64,000 nt of DNA from Methylomonas koyamae (GTDB lineage Bacteria; Pseudomonadota; Gammaproteobacteria; Methylococcales; Methylomonadaceae). The stretch is from positions 4,464,001 to 4,528,000 of the forward strand of contig NZ_AP019777.1 of the NCBI RefSeq assembly GCF_019669905.1, in the 5' to 3' direction. The translations under genes were made by a program, and so were the position numbers. The notes beneath the pieces were generated by a model, which worked only from the letters and a program-made list of their open reading frames with translations, had not been told where the DNA came from and ran no database searches. Positions 1 to 7,127 of this stretch are shown here, piece after piece; position 1 is the first letter of the stretch, and every line of letters begins with the position of its first letter.

Positions 1-371
1 TGCTCGTCGTCCTTCACCAGCTCCACCGACAGCGAATCCGGCAAGATGCGCGGTTCGAAACTGGCTATCGCCTGCTTAACCTTTCTCTGGATCTGTTTGG
101 CATCGATGCCGGTTACCGAAACGCCGGAAAACACCGGCGAGCCGAAGTTCAACACCGAATTCGCCACGAACGGGTAATCGGCAAGATCGGTCATGCTTTC
201 CAAAGCCGCCGTGTTCAGCAGCCAGCTTAAATCGCGTAGTACGCTTTGCCGGAGTTGACGCATCGACATGACGCGTTGTTCGCGGCTTTCTTTTTGATTT
301 TCCGGCGCATCGTCGGTCAGCCGGTCCAATAAGGACGGCTGCAAGCGCTCGGAGTGAAGCAAATCGGCCAT
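1..371 (-). CDS. tssE: TssE, T6SS baseplate gp25-like subunit (partial)
   Basis: Baseplate wedge subunit of the type VI secretion system, a cytoplasmic gp25-like protein that helps form the platform on which the contractile sheath polymerises. The first 123 codons are visible and the 3' end lies beyond the left edge. The family signature RDLSWLLNT occupies residues 46-54, and the later SVLNFGSPVFSG stretch fits the GPW/gp25 fold. The ATG shares a base with the TAA stop of tagJ (TAATG), so translation is probably coupled. Family members are usually 130-170 residues, so only a short C-terminal part should be missing. Genes such as tssF, tssG and clpV would be expected further left; that is inference. 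Confidence 0.9.
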   Translation of the reverse strand, partial: MADLLHSERLQPSLLDRLTDDAPENQKESREQRVMSMRQLRQSVLRDLSWLLNTAALESMTDLADYPFVANSVLNFGSPVFSGVSVTGIDAKQIQRKVKQAIASFEPRILPDSLSVELVKDDE

Positions 372-1177
372 TACTGCGGTTCCGCTGCGCCGGCCAGTTC
401 GATGCTGCGCACATCCAACAGCGCATAATCGTCGACATCGGTTGCCAATAAACGCTGACCAAGGCCGTGAGCGGTATCTGCCGCCACCGGCTGCCAGTCG
501 GTCAGCCGCGACAGGCGAATCCGCGCATCGTCGGCCAGTTCCGAACCGGGATAACGCGACGGAATAAAGCCTTCAGCTTCGCCGCCGTTAATCCAGGTGA
601 AATGAGCGGGAAGCCAGACCAAATCGCGCAAGTCGGTCGGCTTTTCCAACTGAATCTTGCTGATTTGCATGAAGGGAATCCAATAATAACGGCCATTGAT
701 AATGGCTTCCAGACAGGGGCCGAGCCGAACGTCGGCGTCCGCGATCCAGGCGAACGGAGTACCGTCGATGGAACCGGGCGTCGCCGGCGCCTGATTCATG
801 GCGAGATTGCGCAATTCCGCTGCCTGCGGGTGGTTGCCGTCGCTTTCCAGTTTCAAAGCCTCCAGCATCAGGGCCATCCATTCCTGCGGCTGGCCGAAAA
901 CCAGCGGCGTCTTACGGCCGGCAAACACTTCCTTGCGTAAGGCCTCGCACTGTAAGACCTGTTCGTAGGTACTGACCATCAGCAGAGTGGATGCATCCAG
1001 ATCGCGCAACACGTTGAGTTGATTGAGGGCTTTGTCCCACAGGCCCGATATGCAATACAACTGGAACAATAAAACCCGCAGTTTGGCGTCCGCCGGATTC
1101 TGCCGAATCTGTTGCTGAGTTTGCTGCAAAGCGGGCTCCAATTCTCCGTTTGCGATCAGTTGCGAAACAGTGAGCAT
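371..1177 (-). CDS. tagJ: TagJ/ImpE, T6SS accessory protein
   Basis: T6SS accessory protein of the ImpE/TagJ family, 268 residues. In characterised systems TagJ binds the sheath subunit TssB and modulates ClpV-dependent disassembly of contracted sheaths. The N-terminal 60 residues form a TPR-like helical repeat (LEPALQQTQQQIRQNPADAK). The C-terminal half carries the family's conserved core: PFAWIADADVRLGPCLEAI followed by NGRYYWIPF. The gene sits 60 bp after hcp and overlaps tssE by one base. TagJ occurs only in a subset of T6SS clusters. No truncation or frameshift is seen. Confidence 0.9.
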   Translation of the reverse strand: MLTVSQLIANGELEPALQQTQQQIRQNPADAKLRVLLFQLYCISGLWDKALNQLNVLRDLDASTLLMVSTYEQVLQCEALRKEVFAGRKTPLVFGQPQEWMALMLEALKLESDGNHPQAAELRNLAMNQAPATPGSIDGTPFAWIADADVRLGPCLEAIINGRYYWIPFMQISKIQLEKPTDLRDLVWLPAHFTWINGGEAEGFIPSRYPGSELADDARIRLSRLTDWQPVAADTAHGLGQRLLATDVDDYALLDVRSIELAGAAEPQ

Positions 1178-1237
1178 GACTTCTCCAATAGGTCAGAAAG
1201 ATATCCCCGGCAGCGTGCACGCCACCGGGGACGGCGA

Positions 1238-1720
1238 TTAAAGCGCTTGGTTTTTCTTCAAATCCCAGCCTTTGAATGCACCGGCGGTGGCCGACTTGCC
1301 TTCGCCGAAGGTGCTGTACTTCATTTTGGCCTGGTTGAAGTTGATGGAAAGCGATTCAGAGGGACGTTCGCCGCCGCTGCTTTGGCTGTAGCCACTGACG
1401 ATGGCTTCCGACAGCTCGATTTCCAAATAGACTTGCTGTTTGGTATCGGCGCCTGCGGTTTGAATGAAATGAATCGTCGCAGTGCCCAAGCTCTTGCCGC
1501 AAATGGCCTGCATCCACAAGTCCACGGACGCAACGTCCATGCTTTTGGTCAGGGTCACTTCCGAAAAAGACGGATTGCTGGTATCCCGGTCTTTACCGGC
1601 ACCGCTGGTGCTGATCGCACGGCCGACGCCCCATTGCAGCGAATCGATCGTGATCCAATCGGCGTGGCCCTCGACGGTGCTATCGCCTTTAATTTCGGTT
1701 GCAAATTTCAATAAAATCAT
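1238..1720 (-). CDS. hcp: Hcp (TssD), T6SS tube protein
   Basis: Hcp forms the hexameric rings that stack into the inner T6SS tube fired into target cells; it also carries small effectors and is itself secreted. The protein is 160 residues, normal for the family, with no signal peptide. It begins MILLKF, continues with a DWITIDSLQWGVGRAIS segment, and has the beta-rich content and SESLSINFNQAKMKY stretch expected of the DUF796/Hcp fold. A clear Shine-Dalgarno (GGAGAG) lies 4 bases before the ATG. The 165-bp gap from tssC contains a direct repeat and GC-rich hairpins, so hcp may have separate transcript control. No C-terminal effector extension is present. Confidence 0.95.
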   Translation of the reverse strand: MILLKFATEIKGDSTVEGHADWITIDSLQWGVGRAISTSGAGKDRDTSNPSFSEVTLTKSMDVASVDLWMQAICGKSLGTATIHFIQTAGADTKQQVYLEIELSEAIVSGYSQSSGGERPSESLSINFNQAKMKYSTFGEGKSATAGAFKGWDLKKNQAL

Positions 1721-1767
1721 ACTGCTCTCCTTTCCACTTTGGTCATTAAAACAAACGGGTATGCCAC

Positions 1768-1803
1768 CCGGGATTTATAGGTCCCGGCGATCCGGGATTT
1801 ATA
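1768..1803. repeat. 12-bp direct repeat in the tssC-hcp gap
   Basis: CCGGGATTTATA occurs at 1768-1779 and again at 1792-1803, start-to-start spacing 24 bp, in the 165-bp gap upstream of hcp. A GC-rich patch with short inverted repeats follows at about 1813-1843. It could be a regulator site, a transcript-processing site that raises hcp mRNA stability, or chance. The sequence shows only the repeat. Confidence 0.5.
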
Positions 1804-1885
1804 AAATTTCTTGCCGCTAGCCGCGGCGGGCCGAATGCCCGGCATTGCCAACCGAACGGCATCCGGCGTGATCGAATAACGCTAT

Positions 1886-3373
1886 TTATCCTTTCTGCGA
1901 CGGCAATTTGGAGGTCAGACGCAAAGACACCGTCAAACCTTCCAATTGGTAATGCGGCCGCAGGAAAAACTTGGATTGGTAATAACCGGGATTGCCTTCC
2001 ACTTCCTCGACCACCACTTCGGCGCCGGCCAAAGGCCGTCTGGCTTTGTCCTTCTCGGTGGCGACGGCCGGATTGGTCAACACGTATTGGCTGATCCAGG
2101 TATTCAACCAAGACTCCATATCCTCCCTTTCCTTGAAAGAACCGATTTTGTCGCGAACGATGCATTTCAAATAATGGGCGAAACGGCAGGTCGCGAACAG
2201 GTAAGGTAGGCGCGCGGCCAAGTTGGCGTTGGCGGTTGCGTCCGGATCTTCGTATTCGGCCGGTTTTTGCAAAGATTGCGCCCCGATGAACGCGGCAAAG
2301 TCGGTATTTTTCTTATGCAACAACGGCATGAAACCGCTTTTCGCCAGTTCCGCTTCGCGCCGGTCGGTAATTGCAATCTCGGTCGGACACTTCATATCGA
2401 CGCCGCCGTCATCGGTCGGAAACGAATGCACCGGCAAGCCTTCCACCGCCCCGCCCGACTCGACGCCGCGAATCTGCGAGCACCAGCCGTAGTATTTGAA
2501 CGAACGGTTGATGTTGACCGCCATCGCATAGGCCGCATTGGACCAAGTGTATTTGCTGCTGTCGGCTCCTGAAGTATCTTCCTCGAAATCGAATTCCTCG
2601 ACCGGGTCGGTTTTGGAACCGTAAGGCAAGCGGCTCAGGAAGCGCGGCATTGCCAATCCGATATAGCGGGAGTCTTCCGATTCGCGCAACGAGCGCCAAG
2701 CGGCGTATTCCGGCGTCTGGAAAATTTTGGTCAAATCGCGCGGATTGGCCAATTCCGACCAGCTTTCCATTTGCAGCACCGACGGCGCCACGCCGGAAAT
2801 GAACGGCGTATGCGCGGAAGCGCTGATTTTCGCCATCTCGCCCAACAATTCGACGTCCTGCGGACTGTGGTCGAAATGGTAATCGCCGACCAAACAGCCG
2901 AAAGGTTCGCCGCCGAAAGTGCCGTATTCTTCTTCGTACAGCTTTTTGAACAGCGGGCTTTGGTCCCAGGCGGTACCCTTGAATTTTTTCAGGGTTTTGC
3001 CCAGTTCGTTTTTCGAAATGTTCAACACCTTGATTTTTAACATCTCGTCGGTTTCGGTGTTGTTCACCAAATAGTGCAAGCCGCGCCAGGCCCCTTCCAG
3101 TTTTTGGAAGTCGGGGTGGTGCAGAACCAGATTCAATTGTTCGGTGATTTTTTGGTCGAGACTGGCGATGATGGACTGGATCGACTTGATGGCGTCGTCC
3201 GAAATTTTGGTGACGTCCTTCAAGGCGTATTGGGCCAGTGTCGCTACGGCGGTGTTGACTTGATTCGCCGCCTCGGTACCCGGTTTGAACTCCTTGGCCA
3301 GCAAGGCGGAAAAATCGTCGAACTCCAGGGTTTGGGTTGCCCCTTGCGCGCTTTGCGATTCTAATTCTGCCAT
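1886..3373 (-). CDS. tssC: TssC (VipB/ImpC), T6SS sheath large subunit
   Basis: Large subunit of the contractile T6SS sheath; with TssB it polymerises around the Hcp tube and contracts to drive secretion. The 495-residue length is typical. Recognisable blocks include LVLHHPDFQKLEGAWRGL, FGCLVGDYHFDH and a C-terminal segment ending in RLTSKLPSQKG. The ATG is preceded by AAGGAG, which lies within the last codons of tssB, leaving only 3 bases between the two genes. Cytoplasmic, no signal peptide. Together with TssB, Hcp and TssA it defines the sheath-tube operon. No anomalies seen. Confidence 0.96.
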   Translation of the reverse strand: MAELESQSAQGATQTLEFDDFSALLAKEFKPGTEAANQVNTAVATLAQYALKDVTKISDDAIKSIQSIIASLDQKITEQLNLVLHHPDFQKLEGAWRGLHYLVNNTETDEMLKIKVLNISKNELGKTLKKFKGTAWDQSPLFKKLYEEEYGTFGGEPFGCLVGDYHFDHSPQDVELLGEMAKISASAHTPFISGVAPSVLQMESWSELANPRDLTKIFQTPEYAAWRSLRESEDSRYIGLAMPRFLSRLPYGSKTDPVEEFDFEEDTSGADSSKYTWSNAAYAMAVNINRSFKYYGWCSQIRGVESGGAVEGLPVHSFPTDDGGVDMKCPTEIAITDRREAELAKSGFMPLLHKKNTDFAAFIGAQSLQKPAEYEDPDATANANLAARLPYLFATCRFAHYLKCIVRDKIGSFKEREDMESWLNTWISQYVLTNPAVATEKDKARRPLAGAEVVVEEVEGNPGYYQSKFFLRPHYQLEGLTVSLRLTSKLPSQKG

Positions 3374-3376
3374 GGC

Positions 3377-3907
3377 TTATTCTCCTTGCCCTTCGGTGGT
3401 TTCGCTTCCGGATTCGGCCGGTTTGGCAGATGCCGCCAAGGTTTGCAGCAAGGCCGGATCGTTGATCAGTTTAGCGATCAATTCTTCCGCACCGGTCTTG
3501 CCGTCCATGTAAGTAATCAGGTTGGACAACTGGGTTCTAGCCTCCAGGATTTTGTCCAAACCGGCCACCTTTTTCGCCACGGCAGCAGGAGAAAAGTCGT
3601 CCATGCTCTCGAAGGTGATATCCACGCTCAAATTGCCTTCTCCGGTCAAAGTATTGGCGACTTGGAACGCGACGCGCGGCTTCATCGATTTCAAACGGTC
3701 ATTGAAATTATCGACGTCGATTTCCAGCAATTTGCGGTCGGCCACCGGAGCCAGCGGCTCGGACGGTTTACCGGACAGGTCCGACATCACGCCCATCACG
3801 AACGGCAACTGCACTTTCTTCTCCGAGCCGTACAATTCGACATCGTATTCAATCTGCACCCGGGGCGCCCGGTTTCTCTGTATAAATTTCTGACTACTCT
3901 CAGCCAT
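3377..3907 (-). CDS. tssB: TssB (VipA/ImpB), T6SS sheath small subunit
   Basis: Small subunit of the contractile sheath, which forms heterodimers with TssC and also provides the docking site for ClpV and, where present, TagJ. The protein is 176 residues. The family core is visible: RVQIEYDVELYGSEKKVQLP near residue 15, then FVMGVMSDLSGKP, and the AEELIAKLINDP helix towards the C terminus. The presence of tagJ three genes downstream is consistent with a TagJ-modulated sheath. It is 38 bp from tssA and 3 bp from tssC, clearly one operon. Confidence 0.96.
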   Translation of the reverse strand: MAESSQKFIQRNRAPRVQIEYDVELYGSEKKVQLPFVMGVMSDLSGKPSEPLAPVADRKLLEIDVDNFNDRLKSMKPRVAFQVANTLTGEGNLSVDITFESMDDFSPAAVAKKVAGLDKILEARTQLSNLITYMDGKTGAEELIAKLINDPALLQTLAASAKPAESGSETTEGQGE

Positions 3908-3945
3908 GTTTTTCTCCAGTTGAAATAGTTAATAACAGTAAAACT

Positions 3946-4992
3946 TTAGTTCAGATCGGGACCTTTGATTAAATCTATTTGCGACAGTGCATCCGGCATC
4001 AGGTTGTTGACTATGCTCAGGAAATCCGCGGTAGCAAGGTATTTGGCGCGTTGCAACAAAATCGGTACCGGGCTGGACGGTTCGTTTTCGGCATAATATT
4101 TACAGAGCAAATCCAAAGTTCTAACGACATCGGCTCGGGTCTCAATCGTCCCGGCCACCTGTTTTACCTTGGCCGGCGCTTTGGCTCCGGCTCCGGCTCC
4201 GGTTTCGTCTTCGGCATCTGCGCCGGCGTCCTCCCCGGCTGCTTCGGCTTCGCCAACCAACCGGCTACCGGCCAGTTGGTCGAATTGGTAACTGATTTCT
4301 TTCAACAAGGAGCGGAGCCCAGACAAATTCGCCCCTTGCCCAACCCCGACCTTTTCGCTGACGAAATTCTCGAGCTGAGCCACGCTGGCACTGCTCTCGC
4401 CTATTGCCCGGAATGTTGCTGCCAGTTCTTCGCCGTCCACATCCAAAAACGCGGCCTTGATGGCGTTGATATCCGGTTTGGCGACGCCTTCCGGCGGCTC
4501 CAGCTTATCGGTTGCATATTGAATGTCGCGCAAACAGAACCGGCCTACGGCTTTGGATTCGACCAGCGGCGTCAAACTCAACGGCCGAATGATCCAGTCG
4601 AAATTTACCAACTCTTCGATAATGTTGATCCGCAAGGTAGGATCGAGGCCGTCGTCGGGATCGAGTTGCGGGTGTATGCTATCCCAATACCGATTCACCG
4701 ACTCCTGCAACAAACCCAGCCCGTCGCGGAAACCGGCCAAACCTTCCAGCGGAATTAAAGCCCTGATCAAATACAAAATAACTTGCAAGTCCCTGGATCT
4801 TTCCAGCAGCGCTATGGTTTGCTTTTGGATATCGCGCCAGTTGGGCGGCATCGCCTTTTCGCCGGTAAATTGGTTTTCCGGCGTGCCTTGAATGTCCGTG
4901 TCCAACGCGATGCGGGCGGCGTCATACTCCAAATTGTCTCCGCACGGGTTATCCGGGCTTATTTCGTTTAACAAGCCTGATAAATCTGCCAT
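3946..4992 (-). CDS. tssA: TssA (ImpA), T6SS baseplate/sheath cap protein
   Basis: TssA primes baseplate assembly and coordinates tail tube and sheath extension. The 348-residue protein has the N-terminal ImpA domain, beginning with the signature SPDNPCGDNLEYD (residues 13-25) and continuing through PPNWRDIQKQTIALLERSRDL. An alanine/glutamate/glycine-rich linker (around residues 245-270) joins it to a C-terminal part with VRTLDLLCKYYAENEPSSPVPILLQRA, typical of the shorter TssA class. It is the first gene of the tssA-tssB-tssC-hcp-tagJ-tssE transcript, downstream of a 600-bp non-coding region that should carry the promoter. Confidence 0.93.
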   Translation of the reverse strand: MADLSGLLNEISPDNPCGDNLEYDAARIALDTDIQGTPENQFTGEKAMPPNWRDIQKQTIALLERSRDLQVILYLIRALIPLEGLAGFRDGLGLLQESVNRYWDSIHPQLDPDDGLDPTLRINIIEELVNFDWIIRPLSLTPLVESKAVGRFCLRDIQYATDKLEPPEGVAKPDINAIKAAFLDVDGEELAATFRAIGESSASVAQLENFVSEKVGVGQGANLSGLRSLLKEISYQFDQLAGSRLVGEAEAAGEDAGADAEDETGAGAGAKAPAKVKQVAGTIETRADVVRTLDLLCKYYAENEPSSPVPILLQRAKYLATADFLSIVNNLMPDALSQIDLIKGPDLN

Positions 4993-5311
4993 GTTTTATT
5001 CTCCGATCTATAAAGTCCCGCCAGCAGCGGCGGCAAGCTAGCAAATTGCCATGCCAGCGACGCGCGGTCGCGATAGGTTTGCAGCTCGATGGCAAATCGC
5101 AGCCTCTTCGCTGCTTCAACTTGCGTTTACCAATACCCCACCAAGGTTACAAATTTGTGTCGCCGAACCGAATCTCGCCGCTGGTTCCGCCCAGTATGGG
5201 CGCTTCCAGTGTAGCCGCTTTTGCGCCGCGTGCCGAAAATTGGAATGAGTCGCCGCACTGCGCTCGGCCCCGCCTAACATCAGGCCCTTCGGCTAACTAT
5301 GCTAAGCATTA

Positions 5312-5327
5312 CACAAGATATGTGCCA
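5312..5327 (-). promoter_or_regulatory. Weak sigma-54-like promoter candidate upstream of tssA
   Basis: On the minus strand TGGCAC is followed after 5 bases by TTGTG, compared with the sigma-54 consensus TGGCAC-N5-TTGCW. The -24 half is perfect but the near-invariant GC of the -12 half is GT here. T6SS operons are often sigma-54 dependent, which makes the site worth recording, but the match is weak and it lies about 320 bp from the tssA start. Confidence 0.2.
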
Positions 5328-5473
5328 GCCGTCGCGGCCTAACGCCTGCGGAAGATCAAACCATTGATAGATATGAAAATATTTGAACAGAGTCACGAAG
5401 CGGCACTATGCAGCCGTTCGCGTCAAACCGGAATGTCGGCACGATATGTCGTCACCGATACGGGATTTAGTAA

Positions 5474-5503
5474 GCCTTTTGCCGCGCTATCCCGGCAAAA
5501 GGC
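5474..5503 (-). terminator. Perfect 11-bp hairpin downstream of tagF/pppA
   Basis: GCCTTTTGCCG at 5474-5484 pairs perfectly with CGGCAAAAGGC at 5493-5503 across an 8-base loop. It lies about 90 bases past the tagF/pppA stop. No U-run follows on either strand, so it is not a classical intrinsic terminator; it could block 3' exonucleases, or be a REP-like element. Confidence 0.45.
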
Positions 5504-5594
5504 ACGAATGCAAACTACCGGGAGTTCCGGCAACGAGCGCCCGGAAAATCGAAAGCCGCTTGCGGAGCAACGGGATCAGGCCGGCTCGCGGCGG

Positions 5595-7127
5595 TCAGCC
5601 GAATTGGGTGACGACGACAGTAATGTTGTCTCGGCCGCTACGCGCCAACGCCTGATTAACCAGGCTATCCGTCGCTTCCCGGCAATCGCCGACAGCCATC
5701 AAACCGGCAATTTCAGCCTCGCTCAGCTCCTTGTCCAGACCGTCGCTGCACAGCAAAAAGCGGTCGCCCGGCTCGGCCCGAAAGCGGACCACATCCAACA
5801 CCAAATCTTGCTGGCCGCCAACGGCCCGGGTAATCACGTTGGCCCCGACCTGCTGTTCGGCCACTTCCCGGGTCATAAACCCGGAATCCATCAATTCGTC
5901 TATCAGCGTGTGGTCGCGCGTCAGTTGCCGAAATTGAGCTCCGCGCAGTTGGTAAAGCCGGCTATCGCCGGCCCAAATCGCCGCACATTCTGCCGCTCGG
6001 GCCAGCAGCACGACCACCGTGCTACCGATAATCCCGCCCTGCTGCAGACCCGAGGCGAAGCGGCGCAAATCGTCGTTAATTTTTTGCAGCCGCGCCAGCA
6101 CCACTTCGATTTGCCCATCCAGGCTCTCGGCCGGCGCCATCGCCGATAAGCTATCCACAACCAGGCGGCTGGCCAGGTCGCCGGACTGGTGTCCGCCCAT
6201 ACCGTCGGCAACCACCCACAACCCTTGCGCCGGACAATCCAGCATCGCATCCTCGTTATGTTTGCGCTTGTTTCCGACCACACTAACGCCGTAAGAATGC
6301 CAATTCAGCGCAGACGAAGCCGACTCGGCGACTATTTCAGCCCCGTTTACCGCGGCTGGGCCGGACTGGCGGCATTCCAAGATTTGTTTGTAGTTCTGCA
6401 ACTGCCAGGAGCGCGAAGTTTGCGGTGCGCCCTGTAAAAAATCGGCATAAGTATCGATGGGCGGTAAGCCCTCGCAACATAACAGGGTTGCCGGCCCCGA
6501 TTGCGTTCCCGCCGATGACCATATGCTGTAACAAGTTAAAAATCGGGCCATCAATGCTTGGCTCAAGTACGGATACGCCAGATTGCTCTGCGCTAAATCC
6601 CGCATCTCGAACCCTGACGCAAATTTATTGGGCTGCTGCCGAAAATCCGCAACCGGCTCGGCTTGAAAATAATTGGCCGGGCCGTAACGGTTCCAGGAAA
6701 TCCCCGATACCGCCGCATCGAAGCCCTCCAAATCGAAGGACTCGCTCAGCACCGATAACGCGACCTCTTCGAGTTGCGAGAACCACACGTTCTCCGGCAG
6801 AAACAAGCCCATTAACGTATCGCTAGGCACCGGCTGGGCCAAGGTCAACGGGTAATAGCGCCCCACCCGATCGACACTCGGCATCATCACCCCGGCCCAG
6901 GCCGAGTTACCGCATATTCCGGGTCCGAGAGCAAAACGCCAGAGCGGACTGACCAAAAACGAGGATAGCCATTTGTCTCCTAGCGCGTCCTGGCTGGCGC
7001 GTAACGAAGATTGCAGCCATTGGTCCCAGGGTTCGATGAATTGGCGGGGCAAACGCCGGCTGACGAAATCGCCTAAGCTAGGAACTTTGCCGAAAAAACC
7101 GACTGCCGCCGGCTCGACGTTGGTCAC
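5595..7127 (-). CDS. TagF-PppA fusion: ImpM repressor domain joined to PP2C phosphatase
   Basis: Predicted T6SS post-translational regulator of 510 residues made of two domains. Residues about 9-230 match TagF/ImpM (VGFFGKVPSLGDFVSRRLP), a repressor that in known systems binds the FHA protein. Residues about 278-510 are a PP2C-type Ser/Thr phosphatase with all metal-binding aspartates: NEDA (D293), VADGMGGHQSG (D308), SDGLDK (D462) and GRDNITVVV (D500). The GTG at 7127 is chosen because GGAGG lies 4 bases upstream and the codon overlaps the tssM stop (GTGA); a TTG at 7142 is possible. Such fusions are known in a few bacteria such as Agrobacterium. It should act on TagH and the unseen kinase's targets. 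Confidence 0.92.
   Translation of the reverse strand: MTNVEPAAVGFFGKVPSLGDFVSRRLPRQFIEPWDQWLQSSLRASQDALGDKWLSSFLVSPLWRFALGPGICGNSAWAGVMMPSVDRVGRYYPLTLAQPVPSDTLMGLFLPENVWFSQLEEVALSVLSESFDLEGFDAAVSGISWNRYGPANYFQAEPVADFRQQPNKFASGFEMRDLAQSNLAYPYLSQALMARFLTCYSIWSSAGTQSGPATLLCCEGLPPIDTYADFLQGAPQTSRSWQLQNYKQILECRQSGPAAVNGAEIVAESASSALNWHSYGVSVVGNKRKHNEDAMLDCPAQGLWVVADGMGGHQSGDLASRLVVDSLSAMAPAESLDGQIEVVLARLQKINDDLRRFASGLQQGGIIGSTVVVLLARAAECAAIWAGDSRLYQLRGAQFRQLTRDHTLIDELMDSGFMTREVAEQQVGANVITRAVGGQQDLVLDVVRFRAEPGDRFLLCSDGLDKELSEAEIAGLMAVGDCREATDSLVNQALARSGRDNITVVVTQFG

Larger units (their letters stand above)
4993..5594. other. 602-bp intergenic region between tagF/pppA and tssA
   Basis: No convincing gene on either strand. 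It separates the two T6SS transcription blocks and must hold the promoter of tssA-tssE unless read-through is used. Contents seen: an 11-bp perfect hairpin near the tagF/pppA side (5474-5503), a weak sigma-54-like element (5312-5327), and three copies of a G(C/G)CTAAC heptamer at 5272, 5291 and 5337. A minus-strand frame ending near 5150 gives a protein-like peptide (EAPILGGTSGEIRFGDTNL) without a start codon. The stretch 5040-5345 may therefore be a remnant or a dispersed non-coding repeat; the window alone cannot decide. Confidence 0.5.

Noticed and set aside
5272..5343. Three G(C/G)CTAAC heptamers resembling integron attC core sites
   Set aside because: All copies are in the same orientation; an attC site needs inverted core sites (GCCTAAC ... 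GTTAGGC) with pairing inner arms, and none was found. No integrase or cassette genes are present.
5364..6149. Long plus-strand open frame of 261 codons
   Set aside because: It lies mostly antisense to the clear tagF/pppA gene, has no recognisable domain, and its composition matches a GC-rich shadow frame.
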